A stretch of 44,687 nucleotides of DNA from Spirochaetia bacterium (GCA_021413825.1 JAIOPQ010000100.1:1-44687), one strand, 5' to 3'. Shown: positions 32,986 to 42,384, counted from the stretch's first letter. Program-made: numbers and translations. Notes: generated by a model not told the origin, from the letters alone.

Positions 32986-34683
32986 TCACGTCATTAATTT
33001 CGCCGGATTCAGGCTTCCGCCTGGATCCAACGATTTCTTAAGTGCATTCAATGTTTCCCAGGCAACCGGACCGACTTGCTTCTTGAAATGCTCGCGATGA
33101 TCTGATCCGACACCATGATGATGACTGATGTTCCCACCATGAGCAAGGATTGCATCGGAAACCGCTTCCTTCATGCGCATCCACTGGTCTACGGGCGCAT
33201 TTGAATCGACCGGAAACATGATCGTAAAATAGAGACAGGCGCCGTCGTGATAGCTGTGGCTTGCATGGCAAAGCCGCAAACTGTTAGGCATTTGCTTTTC
33301 CATTGCATCAAGCACAGCCTTATGTACTTCCATGCACTTGTCGTAAGGGACGGCGGTCTCCATGGTATCTACGCCCAATCCGTACTCCAATAAGTAGTTG
33401 CGGAGGAAGGGCATGTTGAATCGACCCTTAAGCCAATTTCTTCCCACTCCATTTCCGGCGAACATCCCTTTGTACTTTGGAGCCAAGCGCTTGAGTGCGG
33501 CTATTGCCGAGGTTGCATGCTCGCCATCCGATCCTGCGACCACAATGCATTTCTGGCCGCCAAGTCCATTAGCCTGTAGAACAATATTCTCAATCGAACT
33601 TTTTACGAACTTTTTTGATTTGGCGAGTAGCGAGGCATCGGCCTTGTGATTGATGATTCTTGAAAAAGACTGTAGCTGATTGGTCTCCTCCTCATCGCTC
33701 AGGCGCAACGTGGAAAAGGTAAACTCGGTTTGATTTGCGTGCCGAATGAAATCTAGACCAGCTTTGAAATTGGGGAAAAGAAATCCGCAGTACGATCTTT
33801 TTTCAGGAAGAGCGTGGATTTTTACCGTTACGCTGGTAATAATTCCGAGCGTTCCTTCGCTACCGCAAATAATCTGGTTCAGATCCGGACCTGTTGCACC
33901 CGCCGGAAAGTGCGTTGTCTCAAATAGGCCGCGAGGAGTAACCATTCTGATCGCAGCAATCACATCTTCAATTTTGCCATAACGATTTGACTGCTGCCCC
34001 GCACTGCGCGCTGCAACCCATCCACCAAGCGTAGAGTACTCAAATGATTGCGGGAAGTGACCCAGAGTATAACCGTGTTTCCCGAGTGCTGTTTCAAGAT
34101 CGGGGCCGTAAATCCCGGCTTCGAACGTTGCTGTTTGATTCACAGAATTCACGTTGATTAGCCTGTTCATCCGAGTAATATCGATGGTAAGAATTGCTTT
34201 CTTGCCCGCAGCTTTTGCTTCCACTCCGCCAACCACAGATGAACCGCCACCAAACGGAATTACAGCCCAGTTTCGTTGAACCGCAACCTTCAGGAGTTTT
34301 GCAATCTCGCTCTCAGTTTCCGGATAAACGACTGCGTCCGTATATGATTTGAGGAGATTGGAGCGAAGCCGCATTACATCATAGTAACTCTTGCCGGCAG
34401 AATGCAGCACGCGTTCCCGCATGTCGTTTTTTACCCGATTCTTTCCCACAATCTTCTGCAGCGCCGTTAGGTTTGCACCTTTGATTCTGGATTCAGGCAA
34501 TCTGAGATCCGTTATGCGCAAGGAAGGTGTGATGGCCTCAGCAAGATGAAGGCGATGGCGTATGAATGTGAGTAGCGAGCCGATTTTATCTGCGTAGAAG
34601 AAATCGCTGTCTAGCGAACCCCAGGCATTCCAGCGAAGGTTTTCACGCTTGGTATTGATCTGCTTTAATTCAGTGTATAACAT
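32986..34683 (-). CDS. Alkyldihydroxyacetonephosphate synthase-like FAD enzyme (ether-lipid synthesis)
   Basis: 565 residues. The FAD-binding region (PFGGGSSVVGG, near residue 145) and GHFPQSFEYSTLGGWVAARS followed by NRYGKIEDVI are nearly those of eukaryotic AGPS. GSEGTLGIIT and the C-terminal HASHSYHDGACLYFT and SHHHGVG carry the active-site His and Tyr/His residues of AGPS. The reaction replaces the acyl chain of acyl-DHAP with a fatty alcohol, making the ether bond of plasmalogen precursors. Its start is five bases after the inositol-phosphatase stop. A D-lactate/glycolate-type oxidase is the main alternative, but the HHHG and STLGGW motifs favour AGPS. Confidence 0.88.
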   Translation of the reverse strand: MLYTELKQINTKRENLRWNAWGSLDSDFFYADKIGSLLTFIRHRLHLAEAITPSLRITDLRLPESRIKGANLTALQKIVGKNRVKNDMRERVLHSAGKSYYDVMRLRSNLLKSYTDAVVYPETESEIAKLLKVAVQRNWAVIPFGGGSSVVGGVEAKAAGKKAILTIDITRMNRLINVNSVNQTATFEAGIYGPDLETALGKHGYTLGHFPQSFEYSTLGGWVAARSAGQQSNRYGKIEDVIAAIRMVTPRGLFETTHFPAGATGPDLNQIICGSEGTLGIITSVTVKIHALPEKRSYCGFLFPNFKAGLDFIRHANQTEFTFSTLRLSDEEETNQLQSFSRIINHKADASLLAKSKKFVKSSIENIVLQANGLGGQKCIVVAGSDGEHATSAIAALKRLAPKYKGMFAGNGVGRNWLKGRFNMPFLRNYLLEYGLGVDTMETAVPYDKCMEVHKAVLDAMEKQMPNSLRLCHASHSYHDGACLYFTIMFPVDSNAPVDQWMRMKEAVSDAILAHGGNISHHHGVGSDHREHFKKQVGPVAWETLNALKKSLDPGGSLNPAKLMT

Positions 34684-34688
34684 AGTTT

Positions 34689-35489
34689 TTACTCGGAACG
34701 GAACGCGGACAGAATTCTAAGCATATCTTCGTGTATGTGGCCATTTGTTGCAAGCAGGCTTTTATCGTTTAACTCATGTTCCTTTCCGTTCAAATCCGTT
34801 ACGCGGCCACCGGCTTCCCGAACGATGAGCTCTCCCGCACAGCTATCCCAGGGTGCAAGCTTGAGTTCGTAATGAGCGTCGAATCGGCCCTGGGCCAGCC
34901 AGCAAAGATCCACAGCAGCTGAACCAGTTCGACGCATTCCCCGGCAATTCATGAGCGTGGCCCTAACTCCAGTCATGAGAAGATCCATTACTGGTTCGCG
35001 CTCGTATGGAAATCCTGTCACTACAAGGCTCTGGCTCGTCTCGAGGGTTTTTGTTACGCTAATGGGAGCTCCATTGCAGGTAGCTCCTCTGCCCAGTGCG
35101 CCGCGGTATGTGGTGCCGAGGGCTGGCATGTGAACCAGTCCTGCTATGGGTTTTCCCTCCCAGGCCAGGCCGATTGAGATTGCATACAGTGGAAGTCCAT
35201 GGGCGTAGTTCACTGTTCCGTCTACCGGGTCTATAACCCAGGTCAGGGCACTGCCAAATGCACCGCCACCCTCCTCGGCCAGTATATCGTCGCCTGCATA
35301 GGAATTGCGAATGAATGTGGTAATTCGTCTCTCAGATTCCACATCTGCGACCGTTACCAGATCCCTGGCGTTTTGTTTGGTTTTTATGGAAAGATCACCC
35401 GATTGCAAGCTGCGCAGGAATTCAGCCAGTTCGGGGAGAACGATCGAGTCAAACGCATCGAGCCGCGCAATCGCAGCATCAACATTCAA
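34689..35489 (-). CDS. Inositol monophosphatase family protein
   Basis: 266 residues from TTG at 35489. Motifs: DLVTVADVESERR (Asp ligand), LAEEGGG (metal Glu), DPVDGTVNYAHGLP (D-P-x-D-G-T) and APWDSCAGELIVREAGG (W-D-x-A-G). It hydrolyses inositol phosphate or a related sugar phosphate such as NADP or PAP, with Mg2+. The frame extends upstream to 35594 inside fmdB, but the family length of about 265 and the 13-base gap from the fmdB stop favour 35489. In spirochaetes with inositol-containing or other phosphorylated lipids the substrate could be a lipid precursor; that is speculation. Confidence 0.88.
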   Translation of the reverse strand: MNVDAAIARLDAFDSIVLPELAEFLRSLQSGDLSIKTKQNARDLVTVADVESERRITTFIRNSYAGDDILAEEGGGAFGSALTWVIDPVDGTVNYAHGLPLYAISIGLAWEGKPIAGLVHMPALGTTYRGALGRGATCNGAPISVTKTLETSQSLVVTGFPYEREPVMDLLMTGVRATLMNCRGMRRTGSAAVDLCWLAQGRFDAHYELKLAPWDSCAGELIVREAGGRVTDLNGKEHELNDKSLLATNGHIHEDMLRILSAFRSE

Positions 35490-35502
35490 ACGATTGCCAC
35501 GT

Positions 35503-35742
35503 TCAGTTCGATTCTGGGAAGCAACCACAGCCGCCTGGCATACAGGCGCCCCCGCTTGCCTCTGGAGACCAGGAAGATCCCGTTTTGGATCCAAGCACGG
35601 CTAATGGACGGAACACTTGCAGAGTTTTCTGAGAATTGCACGAAGGGCATTCAATTTGCTTTCCGGCTTCCTTGTCTGCGTAGGTCATTCTCTCATCGAA
35701 TTGCTTGCTGCAATCCTGACATTCAAAAGTGTAAATTGCCAT
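35503..35742 (-). CDS. FmdB-family zinc-ribbon protein
   Basis: 79 residues. MAIYTFECQDCSKQFDERM then ECPSCNSQKTLQV is the FmdB/CxxC-CxxC zinc-ribbon, an auxiliary family implicated in regulation and 70S hibernation-related or formamidase contexts. The ATG at 35742 is fixed by the family's invariant start; the frame's upstream part to 35850 lies over the divergent phosphatase region. The C-terminus is Gly/Cys-rich (GGACMPGGCGCF), which might bind extra metal. It is first in the row with the inositol phosphatase. Confidence 0.9.
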   Translation of the reverse strand: MAIYTFECQDCSKQFDERMTYADKEAGKQIECPSCNSQKTLQVFRPLAVLGSKTGSSWSPEASGGACMPGGCGCFPESN

Positions 35743-35827
35743 GATGTTTCCAGGATGGTGTATTATAAAACGCCGTGCAAGGAAAAAATCGGATTGCTGT
35801 GCCGAGCCCCTGGCCCCGTCTGAAATC

Positions 35828-36514
35828 TTGAATCTTGAAATCCTACTCATCAGACACGGCGAAACAGAGTTTAATTGTACCGGCAGAATTCAGGGCAGCA
35901 TGGATTCTCCGCTAACAGACCGGGGTAGAAGCGAATCTGGCCAACTCGGCCTAGCCTTGAATAATTGGATGCCCTGGGTAGATTCATGGCTCGTCTCTCC
36001 ACAAGGCCGCGCGCGCGAAAGTTCGCGACTGGTTCGCGCCGGGCTGAGCAAAATCCGCAATCTCCCAGATGAAGAAATCATTGATGCTGCATGTGAAATC
36101 CGGTGTGGCGACTACGAAGGCAAGCTGACTGCTGAATTGGATCGCGAAATTCTAAATAAACTTAGAATCGAACCCGGTTTTCCATACCCAGGTGGAGAAA
36201 GCATAGTCGACGTTATGGAACGCGGACGTCTTGTGCTGCAACGCATCCTTGACCAGAGCAGGGAGGTAGCCGATCAAGATAGAGCAAATCCATTTCGCGC
36301 TGTATTGGTGTCGCACGGGAATTTTATCCGTGCATTCGGCGCCCTATTGACGGGGCTTGGGCCCATGTTTGCTCTGAAGAGTTATCTAAATAATACGGGA
36401 CTTTCGAGGCTGTTGTCAAACGACAGCGGACAGTCGTTCAAGTTATTAACGTGGAACGATGTGAGCCATGCGCATGGTCTTGCAGAGCAGTTTACAAATC
36501 TCGGAACTGGCTAG
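35828..36514 (+). CDS. Histidine phosphatase superfamily (phosphoglycerate mutase-like) protein
   Basis: 228 residues from a TTG at 35828. LLIRHGETEFN opens the fold with the catalytic His; SPQGRARESSRLV, the second conserved Arg region, and LVSHGNFIRAF, the second His, complete the set. It belongs to the alpha-ribazole phosphatase/GpmB group; whether it is a mutase or a phosphatase cannot be told. The frame runs upstream to 35741, but that part overlaps fmdB and contains nothing typical. The convergent RNase D-like gene ends only three bases beyond its stop. Confidence 0.85.
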   Translation: MNLEILLIRHGETEFNCTGRIQGSMDSPLTDRGRSESGQLGLALNNWMPWVDSWLVSPQGRARESSRLVRAGLSKIRNLPDEEIIDAACEIRCGDYEGKLTAELDREILNKLRIEPGFPYPGGESIVDVMERGRLVLQRILDQSREVADQDRANPFRAVLVSHGNFIRAFGALLTGLGPMFALKSYLNNTGLSRLLSNDSGQSFKLLTWNDVSHAHGLAEQFTNLGTG

Positions 36515-36517
36515 GAC

Positions 36518-37135
36518 TCAATGTGCAAAAATGTCGTCGTATCCCAGCTCATCCATCCGAACGCGAACCGGCAGAAATTCTACTGAGCGTCTGTACATTT
36601 CAAAACGATTTTCACGCTCCAGCATTTCCTGGAGTTTTCGCTTAATCCTAAATAAGTACTTAATATCTTCTTCGGCGTATTTGAGCTGTTCCGGGCTGAG
36701 CTTGGCGTTTCCCCAATCTGATGTTGTGATTGTCTTATCCAGCTGCTCACCCGTGAATTCGCGGACCAGTTCCTTTAGTCCATGGCGGTCGGTGTATGTG
36801 CGAGCCAGGCGCGAAGCGAGCTTAGTGCAGAAAATATTCTGAACATTGGCCTTGAGCCGGACTGAAAGAAAGAGGCAGTCCATGCGAGCAAAATGAAAAA
36901 TCTTTTGAATTGCCGGATTCTCAAGGAGTGACTTAAGTTTGGGCGCACCGATTGAGTCGTTTACTTGAACCAGAACGTAAGGCCCGCCCTCTTTTCCAAT
37001 TTGAACCAGGCAGAGTCTATCGCGATGCGGGTTTAAACCCATCATCTCGCAATCCACACCTAGTTCAGGTGCTTCGACCAGTTCGGCATAGAGTTCATCA
37101 GTAATGTCTTGTTCCACAAGAAAGGCTTTTTTCAT
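36518..37135 (-). CDS. RNase D-like 3'-5' exonuclease, DEDDy, no HRDC domain
   Basis: 204 residues. The DEDD motifs are VDCEMMGL (D28, E30), IFHFARMDCLFL and YAEEDIKYL, the last with the Tyr-x3-Asp of DEDDy enzymes. Full RNase D has a C-terminal HRDC repeat, absent here, so this is a compact exonuclease like the ones found in many bacteria and in phage. It likely trims tRNA or other RNA 3' ends. Start ATG 37135 overlaps the upstream peptidase stop by ATGA; an upstream in-frame start (37147) is less likely. Coupling with a secreted peptidase gene has no obvious meaning. Confidence 0.88.
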   Translation of the reverse strand: MKKAFLVEQDITDELYAELVEAPELGVDCEMMGLNPHRDRLCLVQIGKEGGPYVLVQVNDSIGAPKLKSLLENPAIQKIFHFARMDCLFLSVRLKANVQNIFCTKLASRLARTYTDRHGLKELVREFTGEQLDKTITTSDWGNAKLSPEQLKYAEEDIKYLFRIKRKLQEMLERENRFEMYRRSVEFLPVRVRMDELGYDDIFAH

Positions 37136-38664
37136 TGAGCCACCCATTGGTCAGGGTCCTTTGTTCCGGTCAAACGGATTGTTATCGGGCAAATACCACT
37201 GTTGCAACTGACTTTGCGTTTGGCACGGAAGCCTGCGCCACCCGTTTGAACCACCTGAATAACCGTCTCGCCTGGACCCTCGAGTACAAAATCGAATCGA
37301 CCTGTCCTGGCCTGTGTTTCATGCGTCTCGTTTTCCATGACGGCCTGGTCCAACCTGCGAATTCTAGCCCTGGTTGGATTTCCGGACGGATCGAGCACTG
37401 TCACTTGAATGGTTGGTCCTTGTTCATAGAGAGAAATCGAGCGCAGGGATAGCGCGCGCATTCCTTCTATGCTGGATCGACCGCGCGTCTGATAGTCCGG
37501 TGTTTGATAAGATCCTTCCACGATGAATGCCAGGGTTCCGAATGTGTTTGCTAGCCAATCCTGGTCTGTGCCATCTACGGCGTAGAGGTTTCGCACTGCC
37601 TTGTATTCCTTATCCGGTCTATTGCTCCGGCCTGCCGCTACAAGTTCCGATCCAAAACGCCAGCCCGTTACAGGAACGCTTGTCATTGCGCCTGACGTAG
37701 TATAGGGAACCAGAACCTTTGTCGCGTACGTGTGATATGAAAGTGAAACAACGAAGCGACGCTCATCTGCAAGACGCATCATGGCTTTAGTTTCTGGTTC
37801 TGAACCGGGCGATGGACCACGGTAGAATACACTTCCTGGCTTATCACTTGAAGCACCGCGGACGCCAGAGTTCCAGTAGAACGGATAATTTCGATTTAGA
37901 TCTACACCGTCAGGACGACCGTTCCGCCTGCCTGCAAGCTGTGATTGATTCCAGAAAGTATGGAGTCCGTCCGGATTTACAAGTGGCACGATCCAGATCT
38001 GATAGTTTGCCATATACTTGAGATATGCTTTTGCATCATTTGCGGGAATAGACAGAGTTGAAGCGTTTCCCCTTGCCGGAGTAGCTGAAAGCAGGGTTCG
38101 AGCTACATCCAGGGCATACTCGATAGAAAGTGGTTCATTGCCATGGTGACCACCGTTGAAAAGAAATGCAGGTCGATTCTCCACGTGAAAACCAGATGCA
38201 AGTCTCAGAGCAAAAATGGGACGTCTTCTGTGGGTCTTTCCGATTTCGAATAACGTTACGTGATCGGGATAATTTTGAGCCAGGTTGCGAACCAGGCGCT
38301 CGACCATTTCTTCATCTTTGTACCCAGACCACCATACGGCCGGATCTGCGCTTGCAAGCCTGTCCTCAATGTCTGGATCGATATACTTGAATGGCGGATC
38401 ATTGATTGAACGATAGCCGCGCTGTCGTCTTTGCTTTGCCTCCGTTGCAGGCATTCGAATCGCAACACCTTCTCCATGGATCCCGACCCGGCGATTGCCT
38501 GAAGTGCTTTCGATAAACGCCGCTTCACCCGGATCAACGAGCAGGACGCCAAATCGAGACGTCCAATCGATTCCGGCTGGTTCCTGGACTGCTACTGCTG
38601 CGGTGTTACAACCAACGGATAAAAGCAGGACGCCGCAAAATCGAATCAAGCGCCCCTGTTTCAC
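37132..38664 (-). CDS. M14 zinc carboxypeptidase lipoprotein
   Basis: 510 residues, GTG start. A signal peptide with lipobox LLSVGC (Cys19) predicts a lipoprotein. The M14 domain (~110-400) has the zinc motif HHGNE (His174, Glu177), DGVDLNRNYPFYW with the substrate Arg/Asn, the third ligand His in SLSYHTY and the catalytic Glu in FIVEGSY. A C-terminal carboxypeptidase-associated beta domain (~410-495) follows (VTVLDPSGNPTRARIRRLD). It should trim peptides outside the inner membrane. It sits three bases after an S41-like gene and overlaps the RNase D-like gene. Confidence 0.9.
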   Translation of the reverse strand: MKQGRLIRFCGVLLLSVGCNTAAVAVQEPAGIDWTSRFGVLLVDPGEAAFIESTSGNRRVGIHGEGVAIRMPATEAKQRRQRGYRSINDPPFKYIDPDIEDRLASADPAVWWSGYKDEEMVERLVRNLAQNYPDHVTLFEIGKTHRRRPIFALRLASGFHVENRPAFLFNGGHHGNEPLSIEYALDVARTLLSATPARGNASTLSIPANDAKAYLKYMANYQIWIVPLVNPDGLHTFWNQSQLAGRRNGRPDGVDLNRNYPFYWNSGVRGASSDKPGSVFYRGPSPGSEPETKAMMRLADERRFVVSLSYHTYATKVLVPYTTSGAMTSVPVTGWRFGSELVAAGRSNRPDKEYKAVRNLYAVDGTDQDWLANTFGTLAFIVEGSYQTPDYQTRGRSSIEGMRALSLRSISLYEQGPTIQVTVLDPSGNPTRARIRRLDQAVMENETHETQARTGRFDFVLEGPGETVIQVVQTGGAGFRAKRKVSCNSGICPITIRLTGTKDPDQWVAQ

Positions 38665-38667
38665 AAC

Positions 38668-39906
38668 TCACTTTAATCCGAGCATGGTCATCAATTGTTT
38701 ATGCGCCGGGTCTTCCGGACTGGGTTTGGGTCCAGGAGGGCCCGGTGGTAAATAATCATCCACATTGATATCCATCTTAACTGCGCGCCTTGGCAAGAGA
38801 TAGTTATCACCGTCGGCAATTACGCCCCGCGTAATGTGCAATTGAATTCCGCCGTCGATCATAACATGTTCTGTCAGATACGCCAAACCAGGGCGATCCG
38901 TTCCTATCAAATTTACTTCAAGCGATGAGCGAATTGCTGCGGCCAATACGTCAGCCGCCGGAGAAGAGTTTTTTCCAACCAGGACATAGATAGGACCGGT
39001 GAACATTATATCGCCGTCGCTTTGCATTTCACGCGTTGAGCCTTTGCTAATCATGGCGCCAATCTTCCGTTTTCCCACGAACAGATCTGCAATCTTGAAA
39101 CATTCTTCGTAATCGCCTTGCTGGAGCTTACGCAAATCCAGAACAAAAGCAGAGCGAGTCCCCATTTGCTTCAGGAAGTTTCTGAGATCATCCGCAGCAC
39201 CAGGCAATGCTGTGCGAAGCGTTAAAATTTCAACCTGGCCTCCAGTCGAAGTGGCCCATGTGTTGTTTGAATAGTTTATGAGATTGATTTTTCCACGGCG
39301 CGGTTCTGCGTCGCCTCCGAGGAAGCTGAGTTTTACGCTTGAGCCTTCCTTCCCACGGATTCTGCCCGCGACTTCTTCTATATCCATGTCCTTGACTTCG
39401 TTCCCGTCAATTGTCTTCAGAACGAATCCTGGTTTGATGCCAGCAAGCATGGCCGGTGAACCTTCCAACGTATCGAGAACAAGGAATCGACCTGGTCCTT
39501 GTCGGGTCAGAAGGACTCCAATGCCCGCCTGACGTTCTTTGTCCTCGACAAGGAGCAACCCTTCCGGTCTGGTAAAATCGTTTGTTCCCGGTAAAGCAGA
39601 AAGAAAAGAACCGAGCGCTCGATAGGTTCTTTCGCGAACTTTGGCTTCGCCCTGTGCCTGAATTGCTTTAACAAGGTTTGCACGATCTGCCTTGTCGGCA
39701 ACCGGCGTTTCAAGGGATGCCAGTGCCGCTCCATACAGTTTTGCAAAGTCCGCAGGCTGTGAATCCGGTCCCTCAAAATAATGCGTATTGATGGCATTCT
39801 CAGTGTCAGCAAAAACCTTTTCCGGCGAAATGGGGGGAACCGATCCTTTTCCGCACGCGGAGAGCAGGATTAAAGGTAGCAGGCAAATCATCGCAAAGCG
39901 TAGCAT
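38668..39906 (-). CDS. S41-like (CtpA/tricorn-type) protease lipoprotein with PDZ domain
   Basis: About 412 residues. Lipobox LILLSAC makes it a lipoprotein. A PDZ domain (~130-210, LEGSPAMLAGIKPGFVLKTI) is followed by an S41 core with the Ser region GKNSSPAADVLAAAI. The lysine of the CtpA motif (GKG) is not there: the corresponding stretch reads GTDRPGLAYL. It may use tricorn-like chemistry, or be a pseudo-protease. Upstream in-frame TTG at 39921 exists; ATG 39906 is chosen. The C-terminal tail is Pro-rich (LPPGPPGPKPSPED). It precedes the M14 peptidase by three bases, so both may act on the same envelope peptides. Confidence 0.82.
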   Translation of the reverse strand: MLRFAMICLLPLILLSACGKGSVPPISPEKVFADTENAINTHYFEGPDSQPADFAKLYGAALASLETPVADKADRANLVKAIQAQGEAKVRERTYRALGSFLSALPGTNDFTRPEGLLLVEDKERQAGIGVLLTRQGPGRFLVLDTLEGSPAMLAGIKPGFVLKTIDGNEVKDMDIEEVAGRIRGKEGSSVKLSFLGGDAEPRRGKINLINYSNNTWATSTGGQVEILTLRTALPGAADDLRNFLKQMGTRSAFVLDLRKLQQGDYEECFKIADLFVGKRKIGAMISKGSTREMQSDGDIMFTGPIYVLVGKNSSPAADVLAAAIRSSLEVNLIGTDRPGLAYLTEHVMIDGGIQLHITRGVIADGDNYLLPRRAVKMDINVDDYLPPGPPGPKPSPEDPAHKQLMTMLGLK

Positions 39907-39948
39907 GGGGTGCAATATCAACCCCGCTAGACATCGCGCAACATTAAT

Positions 39949-40185
39949 TCAATTGCTCAGGGGCTGACTGCAGGTGGATTCGCAGATCTTATTGTCTGAT
40001 TCACAGCTAAGATAGAGAATTGTATTTTCAGCATTGGACTTTCTGGTGGGCTCATTCAGGGCATAGATGCTGCTCATACAAACTGTGTTCCGCTTCCGGC
40101 AATCGCGGATACAGGAATGATGCTCGTAAAGATTCCCACACGCAGCCAGAGCCAACAAGGAAATAAGGGCCAATCTAAACTTCAC
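39949..40185 (-). CDS. Small cysteine-rich lipoprotein
   Basis: 78 residues from a GTG at 40185 that overlaps the end of aroC by 11 bases. The signal [16 protein letters not shown] has a strong lipobox; the mature part carries six more Cys in pairs (CIRDC, VCMSS, SCESD, ICESTC), which suggests disulfides or metal binding. It is too short and unfamiliar to assign. The ribosome site is within aroC's last codons. Confidence 0.6.
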   Translation of the reverse strand: MKFRLALISLLALAACGNLYEHHSCIRDCRKRNTVCMSSIYALNEPTRKSNAENTILYLSCESDNKICESTCSQPLSN

Positions 40186-41329
40186 GGTTCCTCTTGTAAC
40201 GCAGCCACCATTCTGGCATAGCCCCACGCTGACGCAAGTATGCATCCATAAGCACGAGGTTGAAAACTGCCTCAACAATCGGAACTGCCCGTGGAAGCAC
40301 ACAGGGATCATGGCGACCCTTGGCTTCTAGAGTTACAGATTCTCCTTTCTCATTCACGCTTGTCTGCGCCTGAGAAATCGTGGCTGTGGGTTTGAATGCA
40401 AGTCTGCAAATGATGGGCATGCCATTTGAAATTCCGCCCTGGATTCCTCCGGACAGGTTGGTCCTGGTTTCAACGGAAGGCGCAGGCAGCCCAGCTGTAG
40501 GATTTTGCTTCTGAGCTTTCGCGGGAATAAATTCATCATTGTGCTGACTTCCGAACAGTCTTGTTCCCTCAAAGCCGCTTCCCGATTCAAATCCCTTGCA
40601 TGCTGGAATAGACAAACTTGCTTTTGCAAAATCTGCTTCCAGTTTGTCGAATACAGGATCGCCGAGGCCTGGCGGAACGCCGCGGACAATGACACCTATG
40701 GTTCCGCCCACAGAATCTTTCTTTGAACGCGCTTCCTCCACCAATGCAATCATCTTCTTTGCGGCAATTTCATTTGGACAGCGGATCAGATTTGAATCAA
40801 CTTGATCGCGTGTCTGCGGAGGGTTCTTCAGGGACTGCGAATCGATCACACCTACGGACTCAACCCAGGCTATCGTTTCTATTCCCAGCTCCTCGCGTAG
40901 AATTTGTTTTGCAATTGCTCCGGCCGCAACGCGTCCAATTGTTTCCCGAACGGAAGCTCTTCCACCGCCGTGTGGTGTGCGATGACCGTACTTAGCATGA
41001 TAGGTGAAATCAGCGTGAGAAGGTCTGTATATCTGTGAAAAGGATTGATAATCCTTTGAGCGATTGTCCACATTCCGGACCATCATTGCGATTGGAGTGC
41101 CAAGGCTTTTGCCTTCAAACACGCCGCTTAGAATTTCTATTGTATCCGGTTCCTGGCGAGGTGTTGTCAAATGGCTCTGCCCGGGTTTCCGCCTATTTAA
41201 CTCCGCTTGCAGTTCTTCCTGATTGATTGAAATACCAGCAGGGCAACCGTCCAGAACTACGCCAACTCCTGGTCCATGCGATTCCCCAAATGTAGAGACG
41301 CGGAAAAGCGTTCCTGATATGGAAGACAC
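40175..41329 (-). CDS. aroC: Chorismate synthase
   Basis: 384 residues, full length. The N-terminus [20 protein letters not shown], then the second signature [18 protein letters not shown], and the C-terminal [17 protein letters not shown] are diagnostic. It makes chorismate from EPSP with reduced FMN in the last shikimate-pathway step. The start is GTG at 41329, with AGGA five bases upstream. The gene lies between a DHH phosphoesterase and a small lipoprotein, without other aro genes. Confidence 0.98.
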   Translation of the reverse strand: MSSISGTLFRVSTFGESHGPGVGVVLDGCPAGISINQEELQAELNRRKPGQSHLTTPRQEPDTIEILSGVFEGKSLGTPIAMMVRNVDNRSKDYQSFSQIYRPSHADFTYHAKYGHRTPHGGGRASVRETIGRVAAGAIAKQILREELGIETIAWVESVGVIDSQSLKNPPQTRDQVDSNLIRCPNEIAAKKMIALVEEARSKKDSVGGTIGVIVRGVPPGLGDPVFDKLEADFAKASLSIPACKGFESGSGFEGTRLFGSQHNDEFIPAKAQKQNPTAGLPAPSVETRTNLSGGIQGGISNGMPIICRLAFKPTATISQAQTSVNEKGESVTLEAKGRHDPCVLPRAVPIVEAVFNLVLMDAYLRQRGAMPEWWLRYKRNREV

Positions 41330-41380
41330 AATCCTGTCTGGACCTAACTGTCAGGGTGTCAAATTAAAAGAAGAATGGCA

Positions 41381-42352
41381 TCAGAAGATGGTAATATCCG
41401 GGAGTTTCAGACTCTTCACGAAACTTTTGTAAATGCTTTCTTCATTGAAACGCGCTTTGTCTTCTATGATGCCGCCAGCCCTGTCCATATGTCCGCCTCC
41501 AAATCCAATTCCGCGAAGAACGTCCTGGATGATAGCCGAAGCATTCCAGTCCCGGTTCTCACTTCTTACTGAGAAGTTTATCTGATCACCGTTCTGGGCA
41601 CATAAGGCCACGAATTCAATCTCCTGTAGAGCCATGAAAAAATCTCCCAGGATACCCATCAGATTCTGATTGCAGCCTTCCGGGAAATAACAGAAGGCCA
41701 GCGTTTCTTTAATACGCACTCTATCCAGAGCCGTTTTGAAAAAGCCAAGATCCCTTGTTTGTATGTAATTTATAAGAATTGAATTTACCAGGGCCACATC
41801 TGCGCGGCCGTATAGATCCGTGTAAGCGAGCAAATCTGCGCGGCTAACGTTACGGGTCAATAGAGCTGTGTCCATGTTGATCCCAACCAGAAGGGCGGTT
41901 GCAACTTTTTGCGGAATGTCGATTTCAGCCTGGGCAAAGTACTCAAACACAATGCTGCTGCAAGCACCGTACTCTGGCCTGATGTCAACGAATCGTACAT
42001 CATCCGGCGCTTTGACGTGATGATGGTCAATTACGCCGATTTCTTCTCCGGTTAGATCGGTAACATTCTTGTTTCCTTTGCAACCATCTACAACAACAAT
42101 CTTATCCTGGGGTGCTAAGGGATACTTGCTTGCGTGGCGAATGTCGATCGACAGTTCCTGAATCATGCGCTTGAGCGAATCGCGCTGCACTTCACCTTCG
42201 TAAATAATTCGTGCTTCCTTACCGAGGCTTTTGAGCAAATACTGAAGCGCAAAAGCAGTCGCGACTGAATCATGGTCCGGAAAATTGTGTGTTTGAATAT
42301 AAATCGAGTTTGAATCCGCAATCGCGTTTAGAAGTTTCTTGTGGGCGAACAT
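41381..42352 (-). CDS. nrnA: DHH/DHHA1 phosphoesterase, NrnA-like
   Basis: 323 residues. Motifs: HNFPDHDSV (H22, D26, D28), VVVDG (D89), IDHHH (D109-H112) and the C-terminal GGGHMDRAGG of DHHA1. This combination matches NrnA/PAP phosphatase-type bifunctional enzymes that degrade short oligonucleotides or pAp, and relatives that cleave c-di-AMP products (GdpP/PgpH partners). Metal-dependent, cytoplasmic. Which substrate dominates cannot be told. It starts at an ATG just downstream of the hydrolase gene. Confidence 0.88.
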   Translation of the reverse strand: MFAHKKLLNAIADSNSIYIQTHNFPDHDSVATAFALQYLLKSLGKEARIIYEGEVQRDSLKRMIQELSIDIRHASKYPLAPQDKIVVVDGCKGNKNVTDLTGEEIGVIDHHHVKAPDDVRFVDIRPEYGACSSIVFEYFAQAEIDIPQKVATALLVGINMDTALLTRNVSRADLLAYTDLYGRADVALVNSILINYIQTRDLGFFKTALDRVRIKETLAFCYFPEGCNQNLMGILGDFFMALQEIEFVALCAQNGDQINFSVRSENRDWNASAIIQDVLRGIGFGGGHMDRAGGIIEDKARFNEESIYKSFVKSLKLPDITIF

Positions 42353-42384
42353 TTGGGTAATTACTGATTGATTCGGCGTTTCTA

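Noticed and set aside
35741..35827. Upstream extension of the histidine phosphatase
   Set aside because: It overlaps fmdB and shows no family similarity; the fold begins with LLIRHG just after 35828.
35503..35850. 115-codon frame and the 34689-35594 frame as full-length genes
   Set aside because: Family starts place FmdB at 35742 and the inositol phosphatase at 35489; the longer frames would make the two genes overlap in unlikely ways.
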